The notes: generated from the sequence alone by a model not told the origin. Shown: positions 11,927 to 23,096, counted from the first letter of the stretch. The stretch is DNA of 64,000 nt from Paguma larvata (GCA_030068075.1 CM057841.1:39287030-39351029); one strand, 5' to 3'. A program made the numbers and translations.

Positions 11927-12266
11927 GGAATATTACTCAGCTATGATAAAGAATACTTAGAGAGTGTTATGCTAAGTGAAGTAAGTCAGTCAGAGAAAGA
12001 CAAATACCATTACATTTCACGCATATGTGTAATTTAACAAAGAAAAATGAGAAATGAGAACAAGAGAGAGGTAATACAAGAAACAGACCCTTACATATAG
12101 AGAACAAATTGATGGCTAACAGTAGGGAGGTGGGTGGAGGATGGGGGAATAAGTGATGGGGATTAAAGAGTGCATTTGTGATGAGCAACGGCTACTATAT
12201 CACTATACCGTACAACCGAAACTAATATTGCACTGTATGTTCATTAACTGGAATTTAAATAAAAAG
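11376..12266 (+). mobile_element. LINE-1 3' end, second tandem copy
   Basis: Restarts at an earlier point of the L1 consensus ('ccaaataactcaatttaaaaacatgcagaagatatg') than where the previous copy ended, so this is an independent 5'-truncated insertion. It runs through 'ctgttggtgggaacgcaaactgatgcagccactgtggaaaacag' and the 3'UTR to 'aactggaatttaaataaaaag'. Non-coding relic; the 110-residue ORF at 11628-11960 is a decayed ORF2 tail running into the CA repeat. Confidence 0.9.
11858..11923. repeat. (CG)n(CA)n microsatellite inside L1
   Basis: TATA/CGTA start, then CGCGCGCGCG followed by about 20 CA units. Alternating purine-pyrimidine, hence Z-DNA-prone. It sits where L1 3' regions usually carry 'tatatatacacaatggaatatta'. 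Confidence 0.9.
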
Positions 12267-14554
12267 TTTGTGAAAGGACAAAGTTTATCCTAGGCGGAAA
12301 TTCGGGAACCACCATCCCAGTTTATGTATGATAAATATGTGTGCTAAGGTGTCAGTGTTCTTTTCTGAAAAATGTTAGTATTCAGTAACAAAAAGAGAGA
12401 AAATAAACATTTTTTTTTCTGTTTTGTTTTGTTTTGTTTTTAACATGCTGGGCCTTGTTAAAATTCTATGAATTTTATGAAAATGAAATGATGAGCAAGA
12501 ATTCTCATGTTAGATTGGGTTAGTGATATCCTATGATATTATAAACTAGAAGGATGCTGGATCAAATTACGACTCCCCCACACATTAATATTTTATCCAG
12601 ACAATTTGAAGAATTCATTGAACTCTTCTAAAAACATTCTTATTTAAAAAAGGAGAAATAAAACTTCCTGGGGTTTTTGGTCCTATTCTATATCATTTAG
12701 GTTCATCTGCTATAAACAGACACAATATAAATTAAGACTCAAAGGCTGGAAACTGGAGAATTACAGACACACATATTATTAAAGACCTTTGTTAGAGACT
12801 TCTGCCATCCCACTTAACCATTCTTCTTCTTTGAGGGTCAAGCATGAACTGCATAAAGCTTCTAAAATCTTGATCAATTTAATTTCTCTCTTTTTTTATA
12901 TGCTTTGAGGTTAAAGGAGTTCCAAGTAGTATGAGAGCCTTCCTTGTGTATTCCTCTTGATTTCACACTAAATTTTGATGTTATATGCATTAGCTTTTCT
13001 TTAATCAAGAACCATTTATTTATTTATTTATTCATTCATTCATTTATTTATTTATTTTTTAATTCTTGATTTGGAATGAATCTGGTTCTTCTTTGTCACA
13101 TTGTATGTGATTTATGGGACTATGATTCTGTCCATTTGGGGAATGAGTTGTTGTTACTTCTCAGCTATATGATCTGTCTTTCATAAAAATAATTAACTAC
13201 TGAGGGATCTTTAAAACCAGGAAGTCCTAGTAACTGGTTTACTAGTAACTAGGTCCCCTAGTAATTGGGACCAGTCTCTGCTGGACAATAGAAATAAACC
13301 CATGATTTCTTCTCGGCAAAATGTATAAAAATCAAGAGAAAAAATAAAAACAAATGAAAATTCTGTTGTCAGAATTAGGAATCTTCACCATTACAAACTG
13401 AGTTAATGACGAATACTCATTTCCGGTTTCTAATATACTGCCGTTCATGTACATCAACAGAATATACCTATACAGAAGTGCTTTCCCATACTTATTAAAC
13501 ATTCCCTACCCAAAATTATGCCTAAATGACCTTAATTTTTACTTAATAAGTAATATTTTGTCTATGGTCTCCAAACCGTATGTTTTACATGAACAGTGCT
13601 TATTTGAATCTTGTCTATTATGTAACTTATCTTTCTCTTTTGATTATCTAATCCCTAAGATTCCCTCTACACCTCAGTCTCAACTCTATAGAATGCAACC
13701 CACATCATGGTCAATCACTTAGTATTCAGCTAGGAATGCACTAGCCCTTAAAATAAGAAATTGTAATACCCATGGCCAAATGATATTCCTATTCATCTTT
13801 CAATGTATGAACCACATAGCTAGATAAAGCAGCTTCTTTATATATTATCTATTTTCCCATGCTGAGTCCTGTTTGAATGTAAAGTACAAAACCAAAACAT
13901 GTCTTTGAATTCTGTTGTCTAATTGCATCCTCAAACCTTACAATGGACTATGTCAAAATCTACCCAGATATATCAACAAATTAATAATTAAGGCAAGAGA
14001 CAAGAATGACCTTGGCATTCTGGACAACTCCTGAGTGGTCCAGATAATTTAACCAACAAAGTTAATATGATAGGAAGTCATTATAGCCTACTTGAAAAAT
14101 ACTACTCTGGAGAATGTTTCCTACAGTGTTAGTTTAAGTCAATGGAGATGAAGAACTTGTATATAGTTTATAAAAGAGACTTCAACTGCATTAAAAACAT
14201 ATAAACAAACAAAAAACTAAACCTCTAGAAACAAACCTTCTTAACACATTTTTCTGTTGTTCTTATTTTATTTCTTTAAACCATCTTTAAAAAAATTATA
14301 ATGTAAACAAACTATATGAGAAATCTTCCAGGAACTGGATATTAAAAGAAAACTGTCTGAAAGAAGAAGCACAGCACACATTTTATTTAAAAAATAGAAA
14401 TATAAGCAAATGACTAAATACATGTAATATATGATATATGTAATATATCATATATATCTGTATAGCATATAACATACATAAGTATATATATCATACATAA
14501 GTATGTATATAATTGCAACACCAAAGCTGTAGTATGGGTTCTAGTTGGTAATCA
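12267..14554. other. Unique AT-rich intergenic sequence
   Basis: No gene or classifiable interspersed repeat recognised. Contains an ATTT/ATTC tetranucleotide tract (13012-13060). It also has a strongly AT-rich, partly self-complementary segment at about 14429-14515, in which 'catacataagtat' occurs twice. The 91-residue ORF at 13447-13722 has no family resemblance. Confidence 0.5.
13012..13060. repeat. (ATTT)n/(ATTC)n microsatellite
   Basis: Tetranucleotide tract flanked by a 9-bp perfect inverted repeat, AATCAAGAA (13003-13011) and TTCTTGATT (13063-13071). Confidence 0.9.
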
Positions 14555-14576
14555 GACTCACAAAACAAAAATAGGC

Positions 14577-14582
14577 TTTAAT
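14577..14582 (-). promoter_or_regulatory. Possible polyadenylation signal ATTAAA
   Basis: Minus-strand ATTAAA, followed within 10-25 nt by a T/GT-rich element. It is meaningful only if the candidate exon just upstream on this strand is transcribed. Confidence 0.3.
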
Positions 14583-14761
14583 AAAGAACTACATTTAATT
14601 AACTGTATAAAAGTATACCAGGCAATAGATACAACAGGAACAGCATTGTCATGTCAGTGAGAGACCTGACAGTTCCTGGAGTGACTGCACAGTTTCCTTT
14701 GCCTCCTTATCTGCACAGGCCATATATGGGTTCCATGAGTAAGATGCAAAGTGTCTGTGCG

Positions 14762-14932
14762 TCATTTTGATAATTCATCCCTTGAGTTCTCTACCAATCT
14801 TTTATACCATTTGAGAGATGCAAGTCTAAGACTTGGCTGACTACCCAGCTTCACAGAATCAGGTGTTTTCTCAATAGCGGCCAAATGTCTTTCTACATTT
14901 ATCTTAACTCTAGCGTTTTCAAGGAAACATTC
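14762..14932 (-). CDS. Candidate 3'-terminal coding exon or gene relic, unidentified protein
   Basis: Reading the minus strand, 56 codons run from GAA (14932) to a TGA stop (14764-14762). The peptide starts ECFLENARVK and ends KRLVENSRDELSK. It is hydrophilic, with normal codon and residue composition and no low complexity. The bases just upstream (TGTTCTTCATCACTCAG) look like a 3' splice site, and the AG falls exactly at a codon boundary. About 180 nt after the stop the minus strand has ATTAAA (14582-14577), then a U/GU-rich stretch (TTTTTGTTTTGTGAG), the normal arrangement of a poly(A) site. No A-tail or TSD suggests a retrocopy. I cannot name the protein. Upstream exons were not found, so a chance ORF or pseudogene remains possible. 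Confidence 0.35.
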   Translation of the reverse strand, partial: ECFLENARVKINVERHLAAIEKTPDSVKLGSQPSLRLASLKWYKRLVENSRDELSK

Positions 14933-15211
14933 CTGAGTGATGAAGAACACCCAGGTCACTCCCAGCGACTAGGCCTGATATTAACCTATTATAATCACAA
15001 TTATAAAACAACAATACAATGCGGTAAATGCTAACATATAGACATGTAAAATTCTATCAGAGAAAGGAAGAAAAGTTTAATGTTACGTGGGGCACTTAGG
15101 AAAGGCTTCATACTAAAGGTAACATTTGAAGGTTGTTCTTGTTGTTTTGTTTTTATTTGAGAGAATGAAGAGAATTTTCATGGGTTGAACAAAAAATCTA
15201 AGGGCAATTTA

Positions 15212-15438
15212 TTTACTTTTTTTTTAAATTTTTTATGTTTATTTATTTTTGAGAGACATAGAGGCACAGCGTGAACAGAGGAAGGGCAGAGAGAGAGGGA
15301 GACACAGAATCAGAAGCAGGCTCCAGGCTCTGAGCCGTCAGCACAGAGCTCGACGCGGGGCTCGAACTCACAGACCGCGAGATCATGACCTGAGCCGAAG
15401 TCGGCCGCCCAACCGACTGAGCCACCCAGGCGCCCCCC
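15212..15438 (-). mobile_element. Young CanSINE with perfect target-site duplication
   Basis: Minus-strand copy close to consensus and retaining about ten CpGs in its tRNA-related head (GACGCGGGG, CTCGAAC, ACCGCGAG, GCCGAAGTCGGCC, ACCGACTGAGCC). TSD AAGGGCAATTTA at 15200-15211 and 15439-15450 is perfect. Undecayed CpGs and an identical TSD suggest one of the most recent insertions in the window. Confidence 0.95.
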
Positions 15439-15450
15439 AAGGGCAATTTA

Positions 15451-16443
15451 GATACGGGAAAGAGTAGGTAGGAAATTAGAGAGACGATATTTGGGAGAAA
15501 GGAGTTGGGATTTTAAGATGTTAGAAATATTTTGAATACAGATTTCAAGGGAAATGAAAGTGAAGATAGACTGGGGCCAATTTCTATGACTTTGTCGAAC
15601 TGAAAACATCAATACAAATTTTTGTAATTAACTTGAATGTTTACAACTTCCTTGGTTTGCATATACATTATAAAAATATCAACATTGGTAACTATTTACC
15701 ATAATGTTATTTATCCTTATAGACAACAAAAATCACCCTAATTAACAAAAGAGAAGAATAATAAGTATTCCTTCAAGTCCACTTGAAGGACCCTGTACAT
15801 TAATTGACAAAGAATACATATGATGGATATATGTAACGGAATCTAATACTGCATAATATATCCAGCCTGTCTGAAATAAGGAGGAGTTCACAGAACTAGA
15901 CCAAGCTAACTAAAGGTACCATAATTCCCAAACTGGGCAGTATGCATACTGATACACTGTTATCATTAAAGAATTCTTTTGTGTTTTATCAGTTACTGAT
16001 GTAACTTCTCTCAAGGCACAATTCAATATTTTGCATAAACAAGACAATGTCGGTTAAGCCCCAAAATATTTTTAAAGTATTTTTTTTTACTCTTAACCTA
16101 ACATTAAGGCAAATTCCTGTGATTCTCTGACAATATTGAAATAAGACTATGTCAAAGGGACAAAAAGCCTATGAGGTAAATCCCAAAGAAATGATGTTCT
16201 GCAATCTCCTTCATTATAATATTAGTACATCTATGTCTTTGGAAATTTTATACTGAGTTGGTTTCTTGTGAAAATGATTCAGTTCTAAGAGATAATACTA
16301 AGATCAATGCATTAATAAAATATAATTTAGAGGGAATTAGGGTGATACCTGTTTCATTCTTCTCACCCAAGCTTCTATGACTAAAATAAGGTCTCTATTA
16401 CAGAAATAATGTAGTATTTTGGGGGCCGTTCAACTCATTCTTT
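15451..16443. other. Unique intergenic sequence
   Basis: No gene or repeat recognised. Contains a perfect 9+2+9 palindrome CCTTCAAGTCCACTTGAAGG (15770-15789). Confidence 0.5.
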
Positions 16444-16458
16444 AAAATTTCAGAGCCA

Positions 16459-16659
16459 GGGGTGCCTGGTTGGCTCAGCACATTAAGTGTCTGACTCTTG
16501 ATTTGGACTCAGGTCATGATCTCACAGTTCTTGAGATCAAGCCCCATGTTAGGATCCTTACTAACAGTCCAAGAGTCTGCTTGGGATTCTCTCTCTCCCT
16601 CTCTCTCCATCCCTCCTTCCATCACTCTCTCCCAAAAATAAATAAATAAACTTAAAAAT
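16459..16659 (+). mobile_element. CanSINE
   Basis: GGGGTGCCTGGTTGGCTCAG head to AAATAAATAAATAAAC tail. Imperfect TSD: AAATTTCAGAGCCAG at 16444-16458 against AAATTCCAAAGCCAG at 16660-16674 (two differences). An older copy. Confidence 0.92.
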
Positions 16660-16674
16660 AAATTCCAAAGCCAG

Positions 16675-17217
16675 ACTAATTTAGATATATTACTAAAATA
16701 AATTCAACGCTTAAATACACTAAAATAAACTTATATGAAGAAATATCTCTCCTTTTACTGTTTCATTTTATAAATTAAAGAAATGTATACTTTTTCTGAC
16801 AATGACTCCTATGATCATTATTGGCAATTTGTGAGTTCAAAAACTTTGAATTAGCAGATAATATTATCTACGCCCTACACCTTGGATGCAATCAGATCAA
16901 TTACTATGGGTTTTCTTCTAGAAATTTTACATTTTAAAATTAATGTATTGAATAGTAGTACTTCAGCAAAAGATAACTTTTCATGTTGGTGAGAAAAATT
17001 AAGACATTTTTCATAAAGTACTTTTTGTGTCTATATGATATTACTGCAGTTGGGTGTATCATGTTTTATGTTGTGATTTTTATTTTTTTGAATTTATAGG
17101 CAACTTTAAGTACTGAGCAAGTTGTAAGTGAAAATATTTAAGAATACAGATTTATTTTGCTTTCTTTTCCTTCTTTATTTTTTTCTTGATATTTATTTTT
17201 TAAGTTAGTTGAAACTA

Positions 17218-17219
<2 letters not shown>
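16675..17219. other. Unique AT-rich sequence
   Basis: No gene or repeat recognised. Confidence 0.5.

Positions 17220-17257
<38 letters not shown>
17220..17257. repeat. (CA)n microsatellite
   Basis: About 19 uninterrupted CA units. Confidence 0.95.
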
Positions 17258-17261
<4 letters not shown>

Positions 17262-17430
17262 TGTCATTCGTCATCATGGGTGAACCTTTTGGTTGGGGTC
17301 TTTTAATTTTAAAATAACTTTTATCAATCCATTTTATCATCTGACATACTTAAAGCTGCACACACAAGATTTCTATATGAATAAAATTATAGACGTTTCA
17401 ATTCAATGCAGCTCAGATCATTTACTTTAC

Positions 17431-17639
17431 CAGGGGGAGGGGAAGAGGGGAAAGGAAAAAAAGACACAGAGAGGGAGGGAGATAAAACATAAGAGACTCT
17501 CAAAGACTGAGAACAATCTGAGGGTGAAGGAGGTGAGGGAGGGGGGAGAGGGGGTGACGGACATTAAAGAGGGCACATGTTGGGATGAACACTGGGTGTT
17601 ATATGTAAACCAATTTGAAAAAAAACTATTATAATAAAA

Positions 17640-17679
<40 letters not shown>

Positions 17680-17696
17680 AAAAATAAATAAATAAA
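17431..17696 (+). mobile_element. LINE-1, 3'UTR-only truncated insertion
   Basis: Contains the felid L1 3'UTR blocks 'aaaacataagagactctcaaagactgagaacaatctgagggtg', 'gacattaaagagggcacatgttgggatgaacactgggtgttatatg' and 'aaccaatttg', followed by an (AAAT)n tail (17633-17696). No convincing TSD found. Small ORFs here are artefacts. Confidence 0.88.
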
Positions 17697-18519
17697 ATGA
17701 CTTGAACGAAAAAAAAAATTCCACATGATGAAGAAAAGTAATTCTGGAAAAAATGAATGAAAATACAATTTTCAAATAAAAACATATTTTTAAATCCCTA
17801 GTTCAAGTCACTTAGGTTAGTCAAGTTTCCAACAGGAGGAAGAGGAAAACAGACCATTCAAGCTGGCTAATTTGCAACAAGCTCAGTTAAATCACTATTT
17901 AACAAGATATGGTCAGAGTATAAGGAAAGATTCAGACAATAGTGGAATACTCTAGATCTAACAATAGTGGAAAGATATAACAAATACGGGGATTGAGGAA
18001 ACAAGAGGAAATGGTGATTACTGGAAAGCTAGAGAACTGAGCTGGATGGACAAATGGAAGTGGTATTAAATTGTGTTAAGAGTCACTGTATCCTACAGTC
18101 AACTCGCATGGAAGGCTTCATGGAGAATAAACACTTCTTCTCCTCTCATCCTCTGACCTCATTTGGTGTCTCTCATTAGCCAAACTGATATGGCTGAAAA
18201 GACTACAGACACCCATATAAACAAGTTTCTGGGGCAGAACCAAGTAAAGAAGAGTCAAGAATGCATCTGAGTTGCCAAATGAAAGAACCTTCATCTTAAA
18301 AGAATTCTATTATGAAGGGAAGGGATTATTAGCTTGCGAACAAATAATTGTTCAATGTATTCATTGAATAGAATTCTACTCTATTCAATGAATACAACTG
18401 TATATTATAAAGCAAAACAGAAAGAAAAAAGGATTTGAAAGATGCATTGTTGAACTTCAGCTCTGGAATTAACTTAGATGTTAACTATTACAGCTTTTAC
18501 AAACTGCTTATTTGCTCAT
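17697..18519. other. Unique sequence with a perfect 17-bp inverted repeat
   Basis: No gene or dispersed repeat recognised. TGTATTCATTGAATAGA (18356-18372) is repeated inverted at 18380-18396 around a 7-nt loop. Confidence 0.6.
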
Positions 18520-18700
18520 TTGTTTAGTGCTTGCTACATACCAGACATAGTGCCATGTGGCAGGCATGCACTCTCTCATTTGATCCCCCATAAGAACTAG
18601 AGAGTTTGTCTTACCCAGAGACACACAAGCTAGCAGAAGCAGAGCCAAAATTTTAGCAGATGTGGTGTCTAACACTAGCACAATTGAATATGTCACTCTA
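18520..18700 (-). mobile_element. MIR SINE relic
   Basis: Antisense MIR order: 'gtgcttgctacataccagacatagtgcca', 'ctctctcatttgatccccc', 'cccagagacacacaagctagcagaagcagagccaaaatttt'. Diverged; shadow ORFs here are not genes. Confidence 0.6.
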
Positions 18701-19934
18701 TGTGCATTCGACACTATACCTCCCTCAGGAAAGACAACTTCAATATTTTTCATCACTGCCTTTCCTCTTCCATTAATCTCCCCTCCCCTGTGAAAGGCAA
18801 TGATCATATTCAGTTTTTGTTTCTGTTGTTGTTAAAGGTCTATCTCCACATTTCAACCAACCCTTCATTCCAGGCATTTGTTTCCGGTATTTCTCCTTGA
18901 AAGCAGATTCTGAGATGCAATAATTATGCAGGACTTTCAGAAGGGAGTAATTCTATGGTTAACATCTGAGAAAGGAAAGTGTCTATCTAATGGAGAGCTG
19001 AAAGTCTGTCCAGATATGGGGACTGAGCCTATCCTTTTATTAATCATTTGCATCGTGGTGGGTACCTCAGGAGACACCTCACTCTGGATATGGTTTTCTT
19101 CGGCTGAGACAGTCACAAGGAGGACAGACAACTGGGGGCCAAGGGTCATGTCGGCAGGGCAGCACCTCCATCAGGTGAAAGAATGAGACATACCTTCCTA
19201 AAGGGAGACTGTTCAGTACATGACAGCACCCACCATAGTAATTATGAATCTCTTCTTTAATTTATAAGCAAAATAATATAAATTATGCACATACGTGCTT
19301 ATGCACATGTATTCTATTATATGCATAAATGTATTTTTATAAATAACAAATAAAGAGATTACAACATAGTCAATTAGACAGCTACTGCAGCAACATCTTA
19401 TAAAATATTTAGTCTACATACTTACAAACACAAAAGTATATATGTGAATTTCTAGTTAAACCTGCATTATTCGTAAATAGAAAAGACTCACTGAAAAGTT
19501 TATGAATTTTTCAACCGTAGAAATGAATGTAGTTTATACAATAAATTTGTTTTAGATTCTTGAATTAGGGCAATTGATTGCTCTGCATTATAGGCACAAT
19601 TTCTGAATTCTTGCATCCAAATGATTAATGATATTGTAGTTTCGACATGTTTATCATTATGTAAGAAAAAAAATAAATAAAGCCTCTGTGAGTCGTCCTG
19701 ATATTCTGCCCATAGTTGGACAAATTGTTTAATTTTAAATTCAAGGCTGCAAACTGTCATGCATGAGTTTGACTCCTCCCTAGCTATGCATCTCAAAAAG
19801 TTTCTTATGCAGCCGAGGAAAATGATATAGAGAAGTCAAGCTGTTCCTTTAAGATGAGTTCTAGGAGTCAAAACCAGACCAGAGTAAAGCTGCAAGAGCA
19901 GACATTACAGAGAAAAGGAAAGGAAAGGGCTGTA
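18701..19934. other. Unique intergenic sequence
   Basis: No gene recognised. Minus-strand 98-codon ORF (19500-19796) and plus/minus ORFs around 18926-19186 have no recognisable motif. No splice or polyadenylation context was noticed. Confidence 0.45.
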
Positions 19935-20122
19935 CTCTGCATATTTTATTTATTTTAATCTTTACAATATACACTAATCAAGAGGTATCTTCAAATGAAA
20001 AATTTCAGTTAAAGATTTTAGAGGAACTTGCTCAAGGTCACATGAGATATTTTTAAAGAGAGGATTTACACCTTGTTTTCTTGACCTAAAGTGCCAAGAT
20101 TTAATCCACTATCCCAGCTCAC
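19935..20122 (-). mobile_element. MIR SINE relic
   Basis: 'ttttagaggaacttgctcaaggtcacatgaga' and 'agaggatttacacctt' match antisense MIR ('gaggttaagtaacttgcccaaggtcacacagc', 'aggattcgaaccca'). Confidence 0.6.
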
Positions 20123-20411
20123 CTGCCTAGAAAACTCTTTAAAGGTATGCTTGCACTTGGGATATCTAACTGGAGGGACATATATGATGAGTGCACCAGG
20201 ATACCAGTCTGCCTTCTTTTCCCACCTCCCCATCTGCAATTCTTGATGCAGAATTCTTACTTTTTCTCTTTGGAAGAGAATGGGTATAGATGTGTGAAAA
20301 ACATGAAGTCTTAAAAATGTTAAAATCCAGAGCAAATGAAGCATTAAAGTGTTCAGATAAAAGTCAAATGAAGCTCCTTGTGATTCACTTGGAGATTCGG
20401 TTTAAGATTTT

Positions 20412-20525
20412 TCAATTTCTGGACAAGCCTGCACCTGTCCACAGATTCTGCTTCTCCTCCTTTAATAATTCAGCTGCTGACAGTTGGAGCTTTGCTTCTG
20501 CTTCATTAATCTGCTCCTGGGAAGT
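20412..20525 (-). pseudogene. Possible gene relic with coiled-coil-like peptide
   Basis: The minus strand reads EQINEAEAKLQLSAAELLKE and then a few more charged residues before a stop (20414-20412). The heptad-like hydrophobic spacing and Glu/Lys/Gln richness look like a coiled coil. A pyrimidine-AG precedes the GAG codon (TACTTCCCAG|GAG). Frame is lost immediately on both sides. Could be a decayed exon, a retrocopy remnant or chance. Protein unidentified. Confidence 0.22.
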
Positions 20526-20529
20526 AGTA

Positions 20530-21199
20530 TTTTCTCAAAATTTTGGTGACATTTTCATTTCTCATCTTAAAGGATCCCTCTCCACCTCTTCTAGAGGTCG
20601 CACATTTCTACCAACTCAGACAGATGGACTCTCTCATTCTTATTCAACCTGGCAGTGTTCAAAATCAAGTGCTCGTTTTTTCCCTTTGATTTACCACTGC
20701 TCATTTACATCTTTGCCCATTAGATAGACGTGCCAGTCTTGTTCCTTTTCCTTTTGTCTCTAAATCACAATTCACTGAGCTTGCATCCTCAGAGATATTT
20801 TGGATTTTTCTTAGGATGTAAGGGGTTCTTTTTTTCTATCATCAATGAAGTGTTAATCAAATGAAAGTAAAATTACTAGAGCACATTAACTCATCAAACA
20901 AAATGCAATGCAAAAGAACCATGGCATATCTTAAATGTATAATTTTTTTCCTCAGTTTCGAGACAGTCTGTTTAAATAATGATTCCAGTACTCCCTCTAT
21001 TTCTCCTGGTTTAATTCTGGGTCCTTGGTTGGATGGTCAACACATTCAATAAGTAACCTGTTATGTCTGTTTTCCAAACTCCCAAAAATATTAATGTTAT
21101 CCATTTTGAGTTATATGTATAAAGTCAAATATTATAACACACGCTAATGTGTTTTTTTTTTCATACATCAGAACATTTGAAACAATCAAGTTCCACGAA
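20530..21199. other. Unique intergenic sequence
   Basis: Nothing recognised. The plus-strand 145-codon ORF overlapping 20290-20727 is serine/phenylalanine-rich without motifs, and it is antisense to the coiled-coil-like relic. Confidence 0.45.
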
Positions 21200-21204
21200 A
21201 GAAA

Positions 21205-21425
21205 GGATGGATTTGGAGCAGAAAAGATTTAGATCAAGGCTCTCGTGCTTACTGACTACGTGACGTTGAGTCAGTCGCTTAATCTTTCTAAGGCTCATTT
21301 TTTTCTCAGCTCTAAAATAGTGCAATTGTCAATGCCTATCTCATAGCACCGATATAAGTGCCAAATGAATCACTCCATGCAAATTCTAACACAGAATGTG
21401 AAACACAGTGGCTTCTTGAAAATGT
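21205..21425 (+). mobile_element. MIR SINE relic
   Basis: 'gcttactgactacgtgacgttgagtcagtcgcttaatctttctaaggctcattttttt' followed by 'cctatctcatagcaccgatataagtgccaaatgaatc' matches MIR ('gctgtgtgaccttgggcaagtcacttaacctctctgagcctcag', 'acctacctcatagggttg'). Confidence 0.75.
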
Positions 21426-21557
21426 TCTCTATTATCATTGATATGAAGAGTTAGGGAAGATAAGACACATTGCTCCCCAATGGGAACTTGGTTATTCACT
21501 TTTGAGTTTCAGAGAGTTTCCATCTTTGAATTGAGAAAAAGTACACTTAATTTTATT

Positions 21558-21905
21558 GGCTGAATTTTGTCCCCCCTCAAAGTCATATACTGAAGTCTTG
21601 AACCCCCATTACCTCAGAATGTACCATTTAGAGATAAAAATCTTTAAAGAGGTGATTAAGTTAAAATGAGAACTGTAAGGTGAGCCCTAAGCCATTATGA
21701 TGGGTATTCTAGAAGAAGAAATTAGGACACAGACACACACAAAACAAAGGGCACCCATATAAGGACACAGTGAGAAAGTGACCATATGTAAGCCAAAGAC
21801 AGAGGTCTCAGATGAAACTAAACCTGCCAAATCATAATCTTGGACTTTTAAACTCCAAATATGATCTGTTGTGCTGTGGTGTTTTGTTTTTGTTTTTGTT
21901 TTCAT
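21558..21905 (+). mobile_element. MLT1-type LTR (ERVL-MaLR), solo relic
   Basis: 'ggctgaattttgtcccccctcaaagtcatatactgaagtcttgaacccccattacctcagaatgt' is the MLT1 start. It continues with 'ttaaagaggtgattaagttaaaatgag', 'ggacacagacacac' and 'aagccaaagacagaggtctcagatgaaac'. Only LTR sequence is present; no viral genes. Confidence 0.8.
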
Positions 21906-22989
21906 TTCAGATCTAGGAAATCAATAAGTTTACCTTTAATTATAAAGTGTAGCATACTGCCCATATATAGGAGGAACTTGGTATTTATTTCATTTCCCCA
22001 AATTATGAGATTTATGGCTTTCCTTATTTTATACTTATTTGTATAAATGTCTTTTTCTCTTAAGAATATAATTTCTTGATGTCAATAATCATATAACCTC
22101 TACTTAGCACTCTTCCTTCCAAAGCAAAAGTCAGTGATTTGCAATGAGTGCATCGATGATTATTGATTAAGTAAACAAATAGGCATATGAATGATAGGGA
22201 GGCTGAATTATCTATAGGAAAACTAAAAATTCTGTTTGGACCTCATGTGGTTAATTTTAATGACAACTTTATCTCTAACATCCTGCAATTGCCAGATGGT
22301 TGTAGCCATTTTAACATAATACTAATTGGCAGCCTAGAAGCAACATATTACAGGAATATTTTCCCATGTAATTCTTCTTATTTGGGCAGTGTTGAAATGT
22401 TTACCTCTCATTTACTTTAAAGTCACACGAATATGTGCTGTTTAATATTTTATTTATGTATTTTTCTTTGTTATTTGGGGTGAGATTATCAATGTAGCAT
22501 AAATAGGTTAGCTAAATATTCTTGCCAGAAAGAAAATAAATGCAAACATGCATAGATCAATACTGCCTTACTTGAAAAGTGTTCTACCAATATTTTACAG
22601 AGAAATTGAAGGGATTTGTGCAACCAGAATTTATTTGAGACAACCAAAGAATATCAGCATTGCTGACGCCAGTGAAGAGTTTGTATGTAGAGCCAATAAA
22701 AGCCAATGCACTGACTATCATCAAGAACACTATAGTACATTGGACTGAATTCTCAACATTGGGAAAACACAATCTTTTTCAAATTGATTCAGTAAGCCTA
22801 TCTGGACATTGCAAGAGAGGTATCTAATTTCATAAGATCATAGTTTGTCTTGTCCACTTGCAGTTAAATAATTTGTCAGTAAGTTCATTTTGAATCAGTC
22901 AACATGAAAAACTTTATCATGTAGGTACCAACACAGCATTCCTCAATGTATGTCGTGTAGAATACCAATTCCTCCACTTGTTAATAAGT

Positions 22990-22990
<1 letters not shown>
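21906..22990. other. Unique intergenic sequence
   Basis: No gene or repeat recognised. Confidence 0.5.
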
Positions 22991-23020
<30 letters not shown>

Positions 23021-23096
23021 AAGAAGAAGAAGAAGAAGAAGAAGAAGAAGAAGAAGAAGAAGAAGAAGAAGGAGAAGGGGGAGGAGAAGAAGAAGG

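Noticed and set aside
20290..20727. 145-codon plus-strand ORF
   Set aside because: No domain, signal or gene context; partly antisense to an MIR and a coiled-coil-like relic; composition looks like random translation.
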